Shown here in pieces: positions 43,028 to 52,940 of a stretch of 64,000 nucleotides of DNA. Under the pieces are notes generated by a model that was given only the letters and a program-made list of their open reading frames with translations, ran no database searches and was not told the DNA's origin. Every line of letters starts with the position of its first letter. Position 1 is the stretch's first letter. Source of the stretch: Hyalangium gracile (GTDB taxonomy: Bacteria; Myxococcota; Myxococcia; Myxococcales; Myxococcaceae); contig NZ_JAHXBG010000024.1 in the NCBI RefSeq assembly GCF_020103725.1, positions 106,245 to 170,244 on the forward strand. Reading direction: 5' to 3'. The translations under genes and the position numbers were made by a program.

Positions 43028-43974
43028 GCGGCTGGCTCGGCAGCCTTCCCCGACGGGTCGACGTCTATGAGGTCGGCCCTCGGGATGGGCTGCAGAACGA
43101 GCTGCGGACCCTGCCTACCCGGGACAAGGCCCGCCTCATCGAGGCCCTGGTGGCCGCCGGTGAGCAGCGCATCGAGGTGACGTCCTTCGTCTCCCCGAAG
43201 TGGATTCCCCAGCTCTCGGACGCGGAGGAGGTCCTGCGCCTGGTGGGCCGCAAGCCGGGCGTCACCTTCTCGGCGCTCGTGCCCAACCTCAAGGGGCTGG
43301 TGCGCGCCCGGGAGGCCGGCCTGGAGGAGGCCGCCGTCTTCATCTCCGCCTCCGAGGCCCACTCGAAGAAGAACATCAACAAGACGATCGCCGAGGCGCT
43401 CGAGGCCTCGCGCGAGGTGGCCACCGCCGCCACCCAGGCGGGGATGCGCGTGCGCGGCTACCTGTCCACCGTGTGGGGCTGCCCCTACGAGGGCCACGTG
43501 CCCGTGGAGCGGGTGGTGGACATCTGCCGCCAGCTCGTGGACATGGGCATCTACCAGCTCAGCCTGGGCGACACGATCGGCGTGGGCACGCCGCGGCAGA
43601 CGGAGGAGATCCTCTCCGCGCTGATGAAGCACATCCCCGTGGAGAAGCTGGCGCTGCACCTGCACGACACGCGCGGCACCGCCCTGGCCAACGCCCTGGT
43701 GGGCCTGTCCGCCGGGGTGACGACGTTCGACGCCAGCATCGGCGGGCTCGGCGGCTGTCCCTATGCGCCCGGCGCGGCGGGCAACCTGGCCACCGAGGAC
43801 GCCGTCTTCATGTTCCATGGCATGGGCGTGGAGACGGGCATCAACCTGGACAAGCTCGTCGAGGCGGGGGAGCTGGCGCAGGAGCTCATCGGCCGGAAGC
43901 TCGCGGGCAAGTACCTGCAGGCCGCCCTGGGCGAGCGCGAGAAGCGGGCCTCGCGCCGGGCCAAGACGACCTGA
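42994..43974 (+). CDS. mvaB: Hydroxymethylglutaryl-CoA lyase
   Basis: 326 residues from GTG 42994, overlapping the previous gene by 34 bp. [15 protein letters not shown] (active Arg-Asp) near residue 22, metal ligands in [11 protein letters not shown], and the HMG-CoA lyase signature [15 protein letters not shown] with the catalytic Cys. Cleaves HMG-CoA to acetyl-CoA and acetoacetate, the last step of leucine breakdown. The first 20 residues before LPRRVDVYE are dubious; a later start is possible. Confidence 0.93.
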   Translation: MDSNEHSSTRLGGWLGSLPRRVDVYEVGPRDGLQNELRTLPTRDKARLIEALVAAGEQRIEVTSFVSPKWIPQLSDAEEVLRLVGRKPGVTFSALVPNLKGLVRAREAGLEEAAVFISASEAHSKKNINKTIAEALEASREVATAATQAGMRVRGYLSTVWGCPYEGHVPVERVVDICRQLVDMGIYQLSLGDTIGVGTPRQTEEILSALMKHIPVEKLALHLHDTRGTALANALVGLSAGVTTFDASIGGLGGCPYAPGAAGNLATEDAVFMFHGMGVETGINLDKLVEAGELAQELIGRKLAGKYLQAALGEREKRASRRAKTT

Positions 43975-44164
43975 GCCTCCCTCCGGCGGAAGGGTTCGAA
44001 GAGCCGCGCCACCAGACGACGAGCACGCGGCCCTCCATCCGCGGCTGCGTCTTCAGGGTGCTCATGGAGCAAGCCCCCTGAGGGGCTCGTACGCTCGCGC
44101 TCGAGAGGTGAGCTAGACTGTCGCCTACGGGACGGCACATGGCACGTCCTCCGCGGAGGGCTCG

Positions 44165-46579
44165 ATGCGGTCTTGGTGGGGGCTCGGCGCATGTCTGGCG
44201 GTGTTGGGCGCCCTGGCCTGGCTGCTCGTCTCGGCACGTCCCGATGCCGGGGGCTCCGCTCCGGGACTCGAGCAGGCCCGCGACTCCCGGTTCTCCTCCG
44301 TGCTGCAGGCCGTCCTCCAGGCCCCCTCTCCCGTGAGCCCCCCGGGAGAGACGGGCCTCTCCATCCGAGGTCTCGTGAGGGGTCCAAAAGGGCCCGTCCC
44401 GGGAGCGCGGGTGCTCGCCACCTCGGCGGTGCCTGGGGAGACGCTCTCCGAGCTGCCGTGCTCCCCACCGGCGGAGGGGAAGGTCCTGCTCGACTGTCCC
44501 CAGCAGGGGCAGGGGCAGGGGCAGGGAGTTCGAGAGTGGGTGGCGGAGCGGCGCGGCGAGGTGCTCCTGCGAGCCCAGGCCGTCACGGCGGCGGACGGCT
44601 CCTTCTTGCTGTCGGGCCTGGATGCGGGGACGTACATGCTGTGGGTGGAGAGCGAGGAAGGCCTCGGGCTTCCGGCGCCTGCCATCGCGGGAGGCCCACC
44701 GGTGGAGCTGCGCCTGCGCGTGGGGGTTCGGCTGTCGGGCACCGTCGAGGACGACACGGGCGCGCTCGTGCCGGGGGCGCTCCTCACCGCCGTCTTCGCG
44801 GCCCACAGCCGCTTCTTCGAGGCGCTCACCGACGCCAATGGACACTTCCAGTTCGAGCCCCTTCCGCAGGGGGAGTTCGTGGTCGTCATCTCGAAGCAGG
44901 GCCTGGTGAGCGCGCTCGAGCCGCTGAGGGCCTTCACCCCCGAGGTGAAGCGGCGCTTCGTGCTCGAGCGTCCCCGCCGCATCACGGGCCGTGTCCTGCG
45001 CGCGACGACTCCAGTGGCGGGAGTGGCGGTCCAGGCTCGGAGCGAGCTCTCTCCGCTGCACGCGACCACGACGGATGCGGCGGGACGCTTCTCCTTCGAG
45101 GGGCTACCGCCTGAGTTCTATGTGGTCACCGCCTGGCACGCGGGGGAGGGCGCCTCCGGGGTGGCCACGCTGCGAGAGCAACCCGAGGCCATGGAGCTCA
45201 CCCTGACGCTGACCCCCTCCTTCATCATCGAAGGTGTGGTGCGCAATGAAGCGCGTCAGCCGCTCGAGCAGGTCCGAGTCGAGCTCAACCCCGAGCTCAT
45301 CGAAGACGGGAACTCCTATGTAGTGTCGGGCCTGGAGCGGAATCCGGAGTGGGACACGATGGCCTGGGTGGGCACCGCCTACACGGACCGGGAGGGGCGC
45401 TATCGGCTCGGGCCCGTGCCGGTGGGCCGCTATTCCTTCTGGGCCAACGCGATCGAGTACCTGAGCCAGGAGGTGCCGATGCGAGCGTTCGAGGCCGGTG
45501 TGGTGAGATGGGACTTCACGCTCGAGGCCGCGCTGAGTGTCGAGGGGCTGGTGCTGGATGCGCAGGGGCGCCCGTTGGAGGGCGAGCCCGTGATGCTGCG
45601 CTCGATCGACGAGGATGAGACGGGGTGGGCGCGCGATCTCACCGAGAGGGATGGCCACTTCGCCCTGTACGTGTCCCAGCCCGGGCGCTACCGGCTGACC
45701 CTGGAGGGCCAGGATATCCGTGCCCAGGAGCTGGAGATCACGGTGCCCGGTGAGCCGCTGCGCATCATCGGCGAGCGCCTGCCGCACCTGGTGGGCGAGG
45801 TCGAGGACGCGGCGGGCACACCCCTCCCGGGAGTCGAGGTGTCGATCTGGCCGGAGGGAGCCTCCTCGAGAGACAACACCCTGGCGAGGGCTACGTCCGA
45901 CAGCCAGGGCCGGTTCTCGCTGTCTGTGCCGACGCCCGGCCGCTATGTGGTGGCCGCCGAGCTGGCCCTGGAGGACGCGCTGCTCTTTACCTCCTCGGTG
46001 GTGGACGTGGACGAGACGGGCGAGTCCCAGGTGCGGCTCCGCTTCCGGGAGGGGCGTCGCATCTCGGGCATGCTGGAGGACTGGCGCGGCCGGCCGATGA
46101 AGGGGGTGGCGGTGCAGATCGCGTCCGACTCGGGCACCTTCCGCTATCCCGGGTGTGGCGTGCCGGACCGGTGCGCCACGACCGACGACGAGGGCCGGTT
46201 CTCCTTCCGACAGGTCGCCGGAGAGCAGCTCTCGATCTGCGTCCGGCACAGGGGCTACTACCCCCTGGAGCCCATCCCCGAGAACCCGAGCTGTACCCTC
46301 GTGAGGGACGACGGGCGGGAGATCCGCATCGCTGTCGGGCGGGATGTCTTCGTCGCGGGGCAGATCCTCCACGAGGATGGCTCGCCCGTGGAGCGCTACC
46401 TGCTCAACGGGCGCGAGGTGCAGGCCGAGCACGGGGCGCTCTCCCTGCGCATCCGTCGGCCCGGAGTGGAGCTGATCGAGGTGTCGGCTCCGGGACTCCA
46501 GCCCGTGCGGCTGCTGGCTCCGGAGTTCCGGGAGGGAGTGGAGCTGATGGACATCGGGGACATCGTCCTCAGACCCTGA
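44165..46579 (+). CDS. Secreted/anchored protein with repeated carboxypeptidase-regulatory-like (CarboxypepD_reg) domains
   Basis: 804 residues from ATG 44165 (GGAGGG upstream). One N-terminal anchor helix (LGACLAVLGALAWLLVSA), then about seven beta-sandwich repeats of the form VSGxVxDxxGxPLxGVxVxLxxx...TxxDGxFxxxxLxxGxY. Visible examples are GLVRGPKGPVPGARV, GTVEDDTGALVPGALL, GRVLRATTPVAGVAV, GEVEDAAGTPLPGVEV and GMLEDWRGRPMKGVAV. Such proteins are extracellular scaffolds, common in myxobacteria. A hexanucleotide repeat at about 44508-44527 encodes QGQGQGQG. Confidence 0.88.
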   Translation: MRSWWGLGACLAVLGALAWLLVSARPDAGGSAPGLEQARDSRFSSVLQAVLQAPSPVSPPGETGLSIRGLVRGPKGPVPGARVLATSAVPGETLSELPCSPPAEGKVLLDCPQQGQGQGQGVREWVAERRGEVLLRAQAVTAADGSFLLSGLDAGTYMLWVESEEGLGLPAPAIAGGPPVELRLRVGVRLSGTVEDDTGALVPGALLTAVFAAHSRFFEALTDANGHFQFEPLPQGEFVVVISKQGLVSALEPLRAFTPEVKRRFVLERPRRITGRVLRATTPVAGVAVQARSELSPLHATTTDAAGRFSFEGLPPEFYVVTAWHAGEGASGVATLREQPEAMELTLTLTPSFIIEGVVRNEARQPLEQVRVELNPELIEDGNSYVVSGLERNPEWDTMAWVGTAYTDREGRYRLGPVPVGRYSFWANAIEYLSQEVPMRAFEAGVVRWDFTLEAALSVEGLVLDAQGRPLEGEPVMLRSIDEDETGWARDLTERDGHFALYVSQPGRYRLTLEGQDIRAQELEITVPGEPLRIIGERLPHLVGEVEDAAGTPLPGVEVSIWPEGASSRDNTLARATSDSQGRFSLSVPTPGRYVVAAELALEDALLFTSSVVDVDETGESQVRLRFREGRRISGMLEDWRGRPMKGVAVQIASDSGTFRYPGCGVPDRCATTDDEGRFSFRQVAGEQLSICVRHRGYYPLEPIPENPSCTLVRDDGREIRIAVGRDVFVAGQILHEDGSPVERYLLNGREVQAEHGALSLRIRRPGVELIEVSAPGLQPVRLLAPEFREGVELMDIGDIVLRP

Positions 46580-46663
46580 GCGCCCGCTCGGCTCAGGGCT
46601 GGGGCGGCGCCGGCGGCGAGCACCAGGCCCGCGGAGGCCAGGCCCTTGGCCAGCCAGCCGCAC

Positions 46664-48607
46664 TCATCTCTTGTCGAGCATGGACTCGAGCTGGGGCAGG
46701 AGATCGAGGTGGGCGGCAGCGGCCTCCAGCATGCGGCGCTCCTTGCGGTCCACGCGGCCATCCACGAGCGCCATCTGGACGAGATTCTTCAGGAAAACCG
46801 AAGCTTCGGGGCTACCGCGGGGGATGAGCTTGTTGAAGAGCTGGGGGCCGGAGTTGAGCGCCATCTCCACGTTCTGCCAGGGCACGCTCCAGCGCGTGGC
46901 GCACAGCTTCAGCAGCTTGCGCTCGGAGGCATCCACCGCGCCGTCGGTGGCGGCGATGGCGGCCATCATATAGAGGAGCCGCTCGCGCTCCTGAACGTCC
47001 AGAACGTTATCGGTCCCCGGCGAGGCCATCGCGGCGGCGGGCGCTTCGACGGGGCTGATCGGACGGGCGGGGGAGGGGAGCTGGGCCCCGGCGCTGCGCC
47101 GCTGGCGCTCGCGGGCCTCCCACGTCTCCGAGAGGAAGGCGAAGGCCAGCACCCAGTCCTGCTCGCCCGTGCCGAGCCGCGCCCCGCAGTAGTCGCAGGT
47201 GCTGGCGCCGCTGTTGGTCAGCGGCGCGTTGCACTGCGGGCAGCGATCGGTGGCCATGCCGTTGGAGGTGTTCGTCTTCGCGCCGTGCTTGCGCGTGAGC
47301 GTGAAGACCCAGCGCTGCGGCACGGGCGGCAGCTGCGGCGGGCGACCGGTGGCGGGGCCCACGCCCATGCGCGCGCTCCAGCGGATCTCCACGTGGGCCA
47401 TGTCGTGGCCGTCCGGGTGGATCTCGAAGGCGCGGGTGGTGACGGCGCCCACGGCGCACTCCAGGATGACGCGGCGCTTGCCCTGCTTGCCCAGCGTTTC
47501 GATCTCCTGGCCGAGCTGGGAGACCATCTCCGAGTTGGCCACCTGGGCCATCCGGCTCGCCTCGCCGCGGCTCTGCGCGTCGATCCACCTCCAGAACAGG
47601 AGCGAGGTGCGGTCCTCGAGGATCTCCAGGTTGAGCGCGGGGTCGGCCTGACGGGCCTCGCGCAGCCCGCTCACGTCGGCCGGGTGGCGGTTGAACTCCA
47701 CGCCCTGGGTGATCTCCGAGAGCGTCCAGTCGTAGTTGCCGGAGTTCACCACGGCATTGCAGTACTCGCAGGTGTTCGCGGCGCCTCCCTTGAAGGGCGC
47801 GCCGCAGTTGGGGCACTTGCCCTGGAACAGGTCCTGGCCGATCCGCGTCTGGGCGCCGGGCTTGCGGACGAAGGTCCACACCTCGGTGAAGGAGTCATGG
47901 GGCGCCTTGCGGGCCGCGGCGAGGGCCTCCGCGTCCGAGGCGCTCGCGGGCACGTCCGTGTCGCGCAGCTCGGCGCGCACGCGCACGTGGATGCTGTCGA
48001 ACCACTGGCTCTGCTCGAGCCCGATGAGCTGCACGCTCAGCAGCCGCACGTCGGAGATGGCGTCGCGAACGCCCTGGGCGGCCATGAGCTGGAGCTGCAC
48101 GTTGAAGCGCTGGAAGGTGGCGTCCGAGAGGAACGGGCGGATGGGGGAGAGCTCCCGCTTGAACCAGGCCTCCTGCAGCGCCGGGAAGAGCTTGCGCACC
48201 TTGCCGAGCACCGTGTCGAGCTCGAACTGGGGATCCCTGCTCTTCAGGGCCTGCACCCACCGCTGGACGTCCTGCTCGGAGACCTGGGTGCGGTGCTCGG
48301 CCTCGCGGCGATCGAGGGCGCGCTGGGTGGTGGCCGTGGGGTTGAGGAAGCGCGTGTAGTAGAAGTAGGCGGCGCAGACGATGATGAGCAGCGGGACGCC
48401 GACCTTCGGGTAGCGGAAGGCCAGCTCGATCAGGCGGAAGACGATCCAGAGGATCTCCCCGCCGCCTCCATCCCCTCCGGAGTCGTCGCTGCCCCGCGAG
48501 TAGTGCTCGCCACCGCCGCCACGAGCCAGGGCCGCGAGCGGGATCAGGGCCACGAGGGGGAGCAGCCAGGGAGCCAGACGGAGCAGGTGTCTCGACGCGG
48601 TGCGCAT
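46664..48607 (-). CDS. Membrane protein with duplicated Tim44-like/zinc-ribbon units and C-terminal TerB-like domain
   Basis: 647 residues from ATG 48607. Signal sequence, GGGG-rich stretch, one membrane helix (residues 68-85), then two copies of a unit: a Tim44-like domain followed by a four-Cys zinc ribbon and DWxL (CPNC..CEYC at 265-283, DWTL; CPQC..CDYC at 456-474, DWVL). Residues 545-640 are TerB-like ([37 protein letters not shown]). The architecture suggests a cytoplasmic-facing membrane scaffold; function unknown. Confidence 0.82.
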   Translation of the reverse strand: MRTASRHLLRLAPWLLPLVALIPLAALARGGGGEHYSRGSDDSGGDGGGGEILWIVFRLIELAFRYPKVGVPLLIIVCAAYFYYTRFLNPTATTQRALDRREAEHRTQVSEQDVQRWVQALKSRDPQFELDTVLGKVRKLFPALQEAWFKRELSPIRPFLSDATFQRFNVQLQLMAAQGVRDAISDVRLLSVQLIGLEQSQWFDSIHVRVRAELRDTDVPASASDAEALAAARKAPHDSFTEVWTFVRKPGAQTRIGQDLFQGKCPNCGAPFKGGAANTCEYCNAVVNSGNYDWTLSEITQGVEFNRHPADVSGLREARQADPALNLEILEDRTSLLFWRWIDAQSRGEASRMAQVANSEMVSQLGQEIETLGKQGKRRVILECAVGAVTTRAFEIHPDGHDMAHVEIRWSARMGVGPATGRPPQLPPVPQRWVFTLTRKHGAKTNTSNGMATDRCPQCNAPLTNSGASTCDYCGARLGTGEQDWVLAFAFLSETWEARERQRRSAGAQLPSPARPISPVEAPAAAMASPGTDNVLDVQERERLLYMMAAIAATDGAVDASERKLLKLCATRWSVPWQNVEMALNSGPQLFNKLIPRGSPEASVFLKNLVQMALVDGRVDRKERRMLEAAAAHLDLLPQLESMLDKR

Positions 48608-48710
48608 ACCCACCCAGTCTAACCGCTTCGGCCTTGCCACGTGGGCCCTGACGCCGCAGGCTCCCCCGGTCAGCGGCGGCCCGAGACAGGGCCTGGAAGG
48701 GGAGCGCAAC

Positions 48711-49487
48711 ATGCCGGAATTCAAGGTCGACGCCCGCGGAGCCATCGAGATCTGGACCATCGACGGGGCGGACCGTCGCAACGCGATCAGCCGGGCCATG
48801 CTCCGGGAGCTGGGAGAGATGGTGGGGCGTGTCTCCAGCGGGCGGCAGATCCGCGCCGTCATCCTCACCGGGGCGGGGGACAAGGCCTTCTGCGCGGGAG
48901 CGGATCTCAAGGAGCGCGCCACCATGAGCGAGCCGGAGGTGCGCGCCTTCCTGGACGGGCTGCGGCAGACGTTCCGCGCCATCGAGAAGAGCGACTGCAC
49001 CTTCATCGCGGCCATCAACGGGGCGGCGTTCGGCGGCGGCACCGAGCTGGCGCTGGCGTGTGACTTGCGGGTCGCCGCGCCGGCGGCGGAGCTGGGGCTC
49101 ACGGAGGTGAAGCTGGGCATCATCCCCGGGGGCGGCGGCACGCAGCGGCTGTCGCGGCTGATCGGCCCGGGCCGGGCCAAGGACATGATCCTCACCGGCC
49201 GGCGGATGAACGCGGCCGAGGCCTTCAGCGTGGGGCTGGTGAACCGGCTGGCGCCGGAGGGCCACCTGGTGGAGACGGCCTTCTCGCTGGCGGAGGCCAT
49301 CGTGGAGAACGCGCCCATCGCCGTGTCCACCGCCAAGCACGCCATCAACGAGGGCATGGGCCTGGAGCTGGACGCCGCGCTGGCGCTGGAGCTGCGCAAG
49401 TACGAGGAAGTACTGAAGACGGAGGACCGGCTCGAGGGCCTGCGCGCCTTCGCCGAGAAGCGCCCTCCGGTCTACAAGGGGCGCTGA
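48711..49487 (+). CDS. Enoyl-CoA hydratase/isomerase family protein
   Basis: 258 residues from ATG 48711 (GGGGAG seven bases upstream). Crotonase motifs: [35 protein letters not shown] and [23 protein letters not shown]; both catalytic Glu positions are occupied, so true hydratase activity is likely. With HMG-CoA lyase and acyl-CoA carboxylase close by, 3-methylglutaconyl-CoA hydratase of leucine breakdown is a fair guess, but the sequence does not settle it. Confidence 0.9.
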   Translation: MPEFKVDARGAIEIWTIDGADRRNAISRAMLRELGEMVGRVSSGRQIRAVILTGAGDKAFCAGADLKERATMSEPEVRAFLDGLRQTFRAIEKSDCTFIAAINGAAFGGGTELALACDLRVAAPAAELGLTEVKLGIIPGGGGTQRLSRLIGPGRAKDMILTGRRMNAAEAFSVGLVNRLAPEGHLVETAFSLAEAIVENAPIAVSTAKHAINEGMGLELDAALALELRKYEEVLKTEDRLEGLRAFAEKRPPVYKGR

Positions 49488-49557
49488 GCCCCGCAAACAG
49501 CGAGAGCCGCCAGGGTCATCCCCCGACGGCTCCCACCGTTGCTACGCGCCATACAGG

Positions 49558-49902
49558 CTAGGCGTTGGCCGTCTTCTCCTGGCCGATGCCGATGTTCTGC
49601 TTGTTCAGGTAGCCCATGGCCTTGTCCTTGACCTGGGTGCGCAGCTCGGTGCCGGGCGTGGGCGCCAGCATGAGGGCCACGACGCTCCCCACGGCCGCGC
49701 CGAGGATGAACACGCCGAGGCTCCCGAAGGTGGCCTTGGCCGGCTTGTTGGTGGTGAGCCCCACGTAGTGCAGAACGTCATCCGGATCGAAGTCATCCCA
49801 CTTGTTCCTGGCGATCTTGGGGATGTCGTTGAGGACCTTCCGGGCCAGCCACTTCCGATACAGGCTGCTCTTGGCAGCAAACGTTGCCTTCTTCGCGAAC
49901 AT
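49558..49902 (-). CDS. YtxH-domain membrane protein
   Basis: 114 residues from ATG 49902 (AGGAGGG eight bases upstream). A hydrophobic helix followed by the YtxH hallmark GVFILGAAVGSVVALMLAPTPGTELR near residues 70-95. General-stress-type small proteins; role unclear. Convergent with the hydratase gene, divergent from the carboxylase. Confidence 0.85.
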   Translation of the reverse strand: MFAKKATFAAKSSLYRKWLARKVLNDIPKIARNKWDDFDPDDVLHYVGLTTNKPAKATFGSLGVFILGAAVGSVVALMLAPTPGTELRTQVKDKAMGYLNKQNIGIGQEKTANA

Positions 49903-50007
49903 GATTCGTTCCCTCCTGGGCCGAGCGTTCAGAGAGCACCGCGCCCCTACGGCTTCGCTCCCCGTCGGAGTCTCAAGGTAGGCAGGGGTGCTCAGCGCGG
50001 CATCCCT

Positions 50008-50041
50008 GGGAAAAATCTTTCCCACCCACCCACCGGTCGGT
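50008..50041. promoter_or_regulatory. Two adjacent dyads upstream of the acyl-CoA carboxylase
   Basis: GGGAAA-AATC-TTTCCC (50008-50023) is followed within five bases by ACCCACCGGTCGGT (50028-50041), a palindrome with one mismatched pair, similar in form to TetR-family operators upstream of acyl-CoA genes. About 85-120 bp before the carboxylase start. Confidence 0.4.
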
Positions 50042-50125
50042 AGGTCAGTCGCCCGATCGACAGCTCGCTTTCCGAGCGCCAGAGGGCAGCCAGCCGAGCG
50101 CCTTTCTGGTATGTGGCCCCTCGCC

Positions 50126-51655
50126 ATGTCCTACGACCAGAAGCTGCTCGAGAAGATCGCCGAGGTAGAGAAGGGGGGCGCCGAGAAGTACCACGTGAAG
50201 AACAAGGAGGCGGGCAAGCTCTTCGCTCGTGAGCGCATCCGCCTGCTCGTGGATCCGGAGTCCTTCATCGAGGACGCGAAGCTGGCCAACAACGCGGACG
50301 CGGAGCTGCCCTCGGACGGCGTCATCATCGGCCTGGGCAAGGTGGGTGGCCGCACCGTGGCCATCATGGCCAACGACTCCACGGTGAAGGCCGGGAGCTG
50401 GGGCGCTCGGACGGTGGAGAAGATCCTCCGCATCCAGGAGACGGCGCGCACCCTGCGCTGCCCGCTGTTCTATCTGGTGGACTCGGCCGGCGCGCGCATC
50501 ACGGACCAGGTGGAGATGTTCCCCGGCCGACGTGGCGCGGGCCGCATCTTCTTCAACGAGGTGCACCTGTCCGGCTTCGTGCCGCAGATCTGCCTGCTCT
50601 TCGGGCCCTCGGCGGCCGGCGGCGCGTACATCCCGGCCTTCTGTGATCTGGTCATCATGGTGGACGGCAACGCCTCCATGTACCTGGGCAGCCCGCGCAT
50701 GGCGGAGATGGTGATTGGCGAGAAGGTGACGCTCGAGGAGATGGGCGGCGCCAAGATGCACTGCTCGGTGTCCGGCTGCGGCGACGTGCTGGTGAAGACG
50801 GAGCCGGAGGCCATCGAGGCGGCCAGGCACTACATCAGCTTCTTCCCGGAGAACTTCAGCCAGCCGCCGCCCGCGGTGGCGCCCAAGGCCCCCAAGGCCA
50901 GCGGCAAGCGCGTGGAGGAGATCATCCCCGCGGACCAGAACAAGCCCTTCGACATGTACGCGCTCATCAACGAGCTGGTCGACGAGGGCAGCTGGTTCGA
51001 CGTGAAGAAGCTCTTCGCCCAGGAGCTCATCACCGGCCTGGGGCGCATCAACGGCCGGCCGGTGGGCATCGTGGCCAACCAGCCCAAGTACAAGGGCGGC
51101 GTGCTCTTCGTGGACTCGGCGGACAAGGCCGCCCGGTTCATCTGGCTGTGTGACGCCTTCAACATCCCGCTGCTCTACCTGGCGGACGTGCCGGGCTTCA
51201 TGATCGGCACCAAGGTGGAGCGCGCCGGCATCATCCGCGCGGGCGCGAAGATGATCTCCGCCGTCTCCGAGGCCAGCGTGCCCCGCATCTGCGTGGTGGT
51301 CCGCAAGGCCTACGGCGCGGGCCTGTACGCCATGTCCGGCCCCGGCTTCGCCCCGGACGCCACCCTGGCGCTGCCCCAGGCGATGATCGCCGTCATGGGC
51401 CCGGAGGCGGCCGTCAACGCCGTCTACTTCAACAAGATCCAGGAGAAGCCCGAGGCCGAGCGCGCCGCCTACGTCCAGCAGCTCCGGGACGAGTACCGGG
51501 CGGACGTGGACATCTACAAGCTGGCCAGCGAGCTGGTGGTGGACGAGATCGTCCCCGGCGACAAGCTGCGTCATGAGCTCACCCAGCGCTTCGAGGCCTA
51601 CTCGCGGCGCTACCAGCCCCGGGCGGAGAAGAAGCACGGGGTGCTCCCGGTCTGA
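50126..51655 (+). CDS. Acyl-CoA carboxylase carboxyltransferase (beta) subunit
   Basis: 509 residues from ATG 50126 (ATG 50111 also possible). Two crotonase-fold halves of the PccB/MccB type: GARITDQVEMFPGRRGAGRIFFNE, GPSAAGGAYIPAFCD, later GFMIGTKVERAGIIRAGAK and VVRKAYGAGLYAMSGPGF. Transfers CO2 from biotin to propionyl-, methylcrotonyl- or geranyl-CoA. No biotin carboxylase/BCCP gene lies in the window, so the partner is elsewhere. Neighbours favour a branched-chain acyl-CoA substrate. Confidence 0.9.
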   Translation: MSYDQKLLEKIAEVEKGGAEKYHVKNKEAGKLFARERIRLLVDPESFIEDAKLANNADAELPSDGVIIGLGKVGGRTVAIMANDSTVKAGSWGARTVEKILRIQETARTLRCPLFYLVDSAGARITDQVEMFPGRRGAGRIFFNEVHLSGFVPQICLLFGPSAAGGAYIPAFCDLVIMVDGNASMYLGSPRMAEMVIGEKVTLEEMGGAKMHCSVSGCGDVLVKTEPEAIEAARHYISFFPENFSQPPPAVAPKAPKASGKRVEEIIPADQNKPFDMYALINELVDEGSWFDVKKLFAQELITGLGRINGRPVGIVANQPKYKGGVLFVDSADKAARFIWLCDAFNIPLLYLADVPGFMIGTKVERAGIIRAGAKMISAVSEASVPRICVVVRKAYGAGLYAMSGPGFAPDATLALPQAMIAVMGPEAAVNAVYFNKIQEKPEAERAAYVQQLRDEYRADVDIYKLASELVVDEIVPGDKLRHELTQRFEAYSRRYQPRAEKKHGVLPV

Positions 51656-51794
51656 GGCCGGGCGAGCGTCCACCGCTGGACGCTTCCACGGCCCTCCATG
51701 AGTGAGGGCCGGACGTTTCGAGAAGAGTAGGTTGGATTCCCCCTGGCCGGGCTACAGCTTCGGCTCCTCACTGCGATTAGATAGTCGACCCACC

Positions 51795-52937
51795 ATGGAC
51801 TTCGAACTCCCTGAAAGCCACCGAGCCCTCAAGGCCTCGCTGAAGGACTTCTGCGAGCGCAAGGTGAAGACCCAGTCCCGTGAGTGGGACAAGGACGAGA
51901 AGTTCCCCATGGAGGTGGTCCGTGAGCTGGGCCAGCTCGGCGTGCTCGGCATGCTCGTCTCCGAGGAGTACGGCGGAGCGGCCATGGACAGCCTGGCCGT
52001 CGCCGTGGCGGTGGAGGAGATCGCCCGCTACGACGGCTCGCTCGCCCTCACGGTGGCCTCGCACAACGGCCTGGGCACCAGCCACATCCGCGTCTTCGGC
52101 AACGCCGCCCAGAAGAAGAAGTACCTGCCCAAGCTCGCCAGCGGCGAGTGGCTGGGCGCCTGGGGGCTGACCGAGCCCGGCTCCGGCTCGGACGCCTCGG
52201 GCATGAAGACCACCGCCGTCCGCAAGGGCGACAAGTGGGTGCTCAACGGCACCAAGATGTTCATCACCCAGGGCACCGTGGGCGACGTCTTCGTGGTGCT
52301 GGCCCTCACCTCGCCGGAGAAGCGGCAGAAGGGCATCACCGCCTTCATCCTCGAGAAGGGGCTGCCCGGCTTCAGCCAGCGCTCCATCCACGGCAAGCTG
52401 GGCATGCGCTCCTCGGACACCGCGGAGCTCATCCTGGAGGGCGTGGAGGTGCCGGACTCGCAGCGGCTGGGCGAGGTGGACCACGGCTTCATCGACACGC
52501 TGAAGATCCTCGACAAGGGCCGCATCACCATCGGCGCGCTGGCGGTGGGGCTCGGCCGAGGCGCGCTGGAGGAGTCGGTCCGCTACGCCCGCGAGCGCAC
52601 CGCCTTCGGCCAGCCCATCTCCGAGTTCCAGGGCCTGCGCTGGATGTTCGCGGACATCCGCACGGAGATCGACGCGGCGCGCCTGCTCGTCCACCGCGCG
52701 GCGTGGATGGCGGACGCCGGCATGCCGTACACGCAGGCTGCCTCCCAGGCCAAGCTCTACGCCTCCGAGGCCGCCATGCGGGCCTGCAACAAGGCCGTGC
52801 AGATCCACGGCGGCTACGGCTACACCCGGGAGTTCCCCGTCGAGCGCTACCTGCGCGATGCCAAGCTGTGCGAGATCGGCGAGGGCACCAGCGAGGTCCA
52901 GCGCTCCATCATCGCCCGCGAGATCTTCAAGGGCTGA
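51795..52937 (+). CDS. Acyl-CoA dehydrogenase (short/branched-chain type)
   Basis: 380 residues from ATG 51795. FAD and substrate motifs GAWGLTEPGSGSDASG and MRSSDTAEL, and at the C-terminus QIHGGYGYTREFPVERYLRDAKLCEIGEGTSEVQR. The catalytic base Glu is in the standard place (GEGTSE). Isovaleryl-CoA dehydrogenase has Ala or Gly there and takes its base from elsewhere, so this enzyme is probably not isovaleryl-CoA dehydrogenase. Electrons go to ETF. Follows the carboxylase by 139 bp. Confidence 0.94.
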   Translation: MDFELPESHRALKASLKDFCERKVKTQSREWDKDEKFPMEVVRELGQLGVLGMLVSEEYGGAAMDSLAVAVAVEEIARYDGSLALTVASHNGLGTSHIRVFGNAAQKKKYLPKLASGEWLGAWGLTEPGSGSDASGMKTTAVRKGDKWVLNGTKMFITQGTVGDVFVVLALTSPEKRQKGITAFILEKGLPGFSQRSIHGKLGMRSSDTAELILEGVEVPDSQRLGEVDHGFIDTLKILDKGRITIGALAVGLGRGALEESVRYARERTAFGQPISEFQGLRWMFADIRTEIDAARLLVHRAAWMADAGMPYTQAASQAKLYASEAAMRACNKAVQIHGGYGYTREFPVERYLRDAKLCEIGEGTSEVQRSIIAREIFKG

Positions 52938-52940
52938 CGG

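Noticed and set aside
44508..44527. CAGGGG hexanucleotide repeat as a phase-variation tract
   Set aside because: Six-base units keep the reading frame, so slippage would only change the number of Gln-Gly units; not a switch.
49504..49532. Six-base inverted repeat (GAGCCG...CGGCTC) between the hydratase and YtxH genes as a terminator
   Set aside because: Loop of 17 bases and no T tract; too weak to call.
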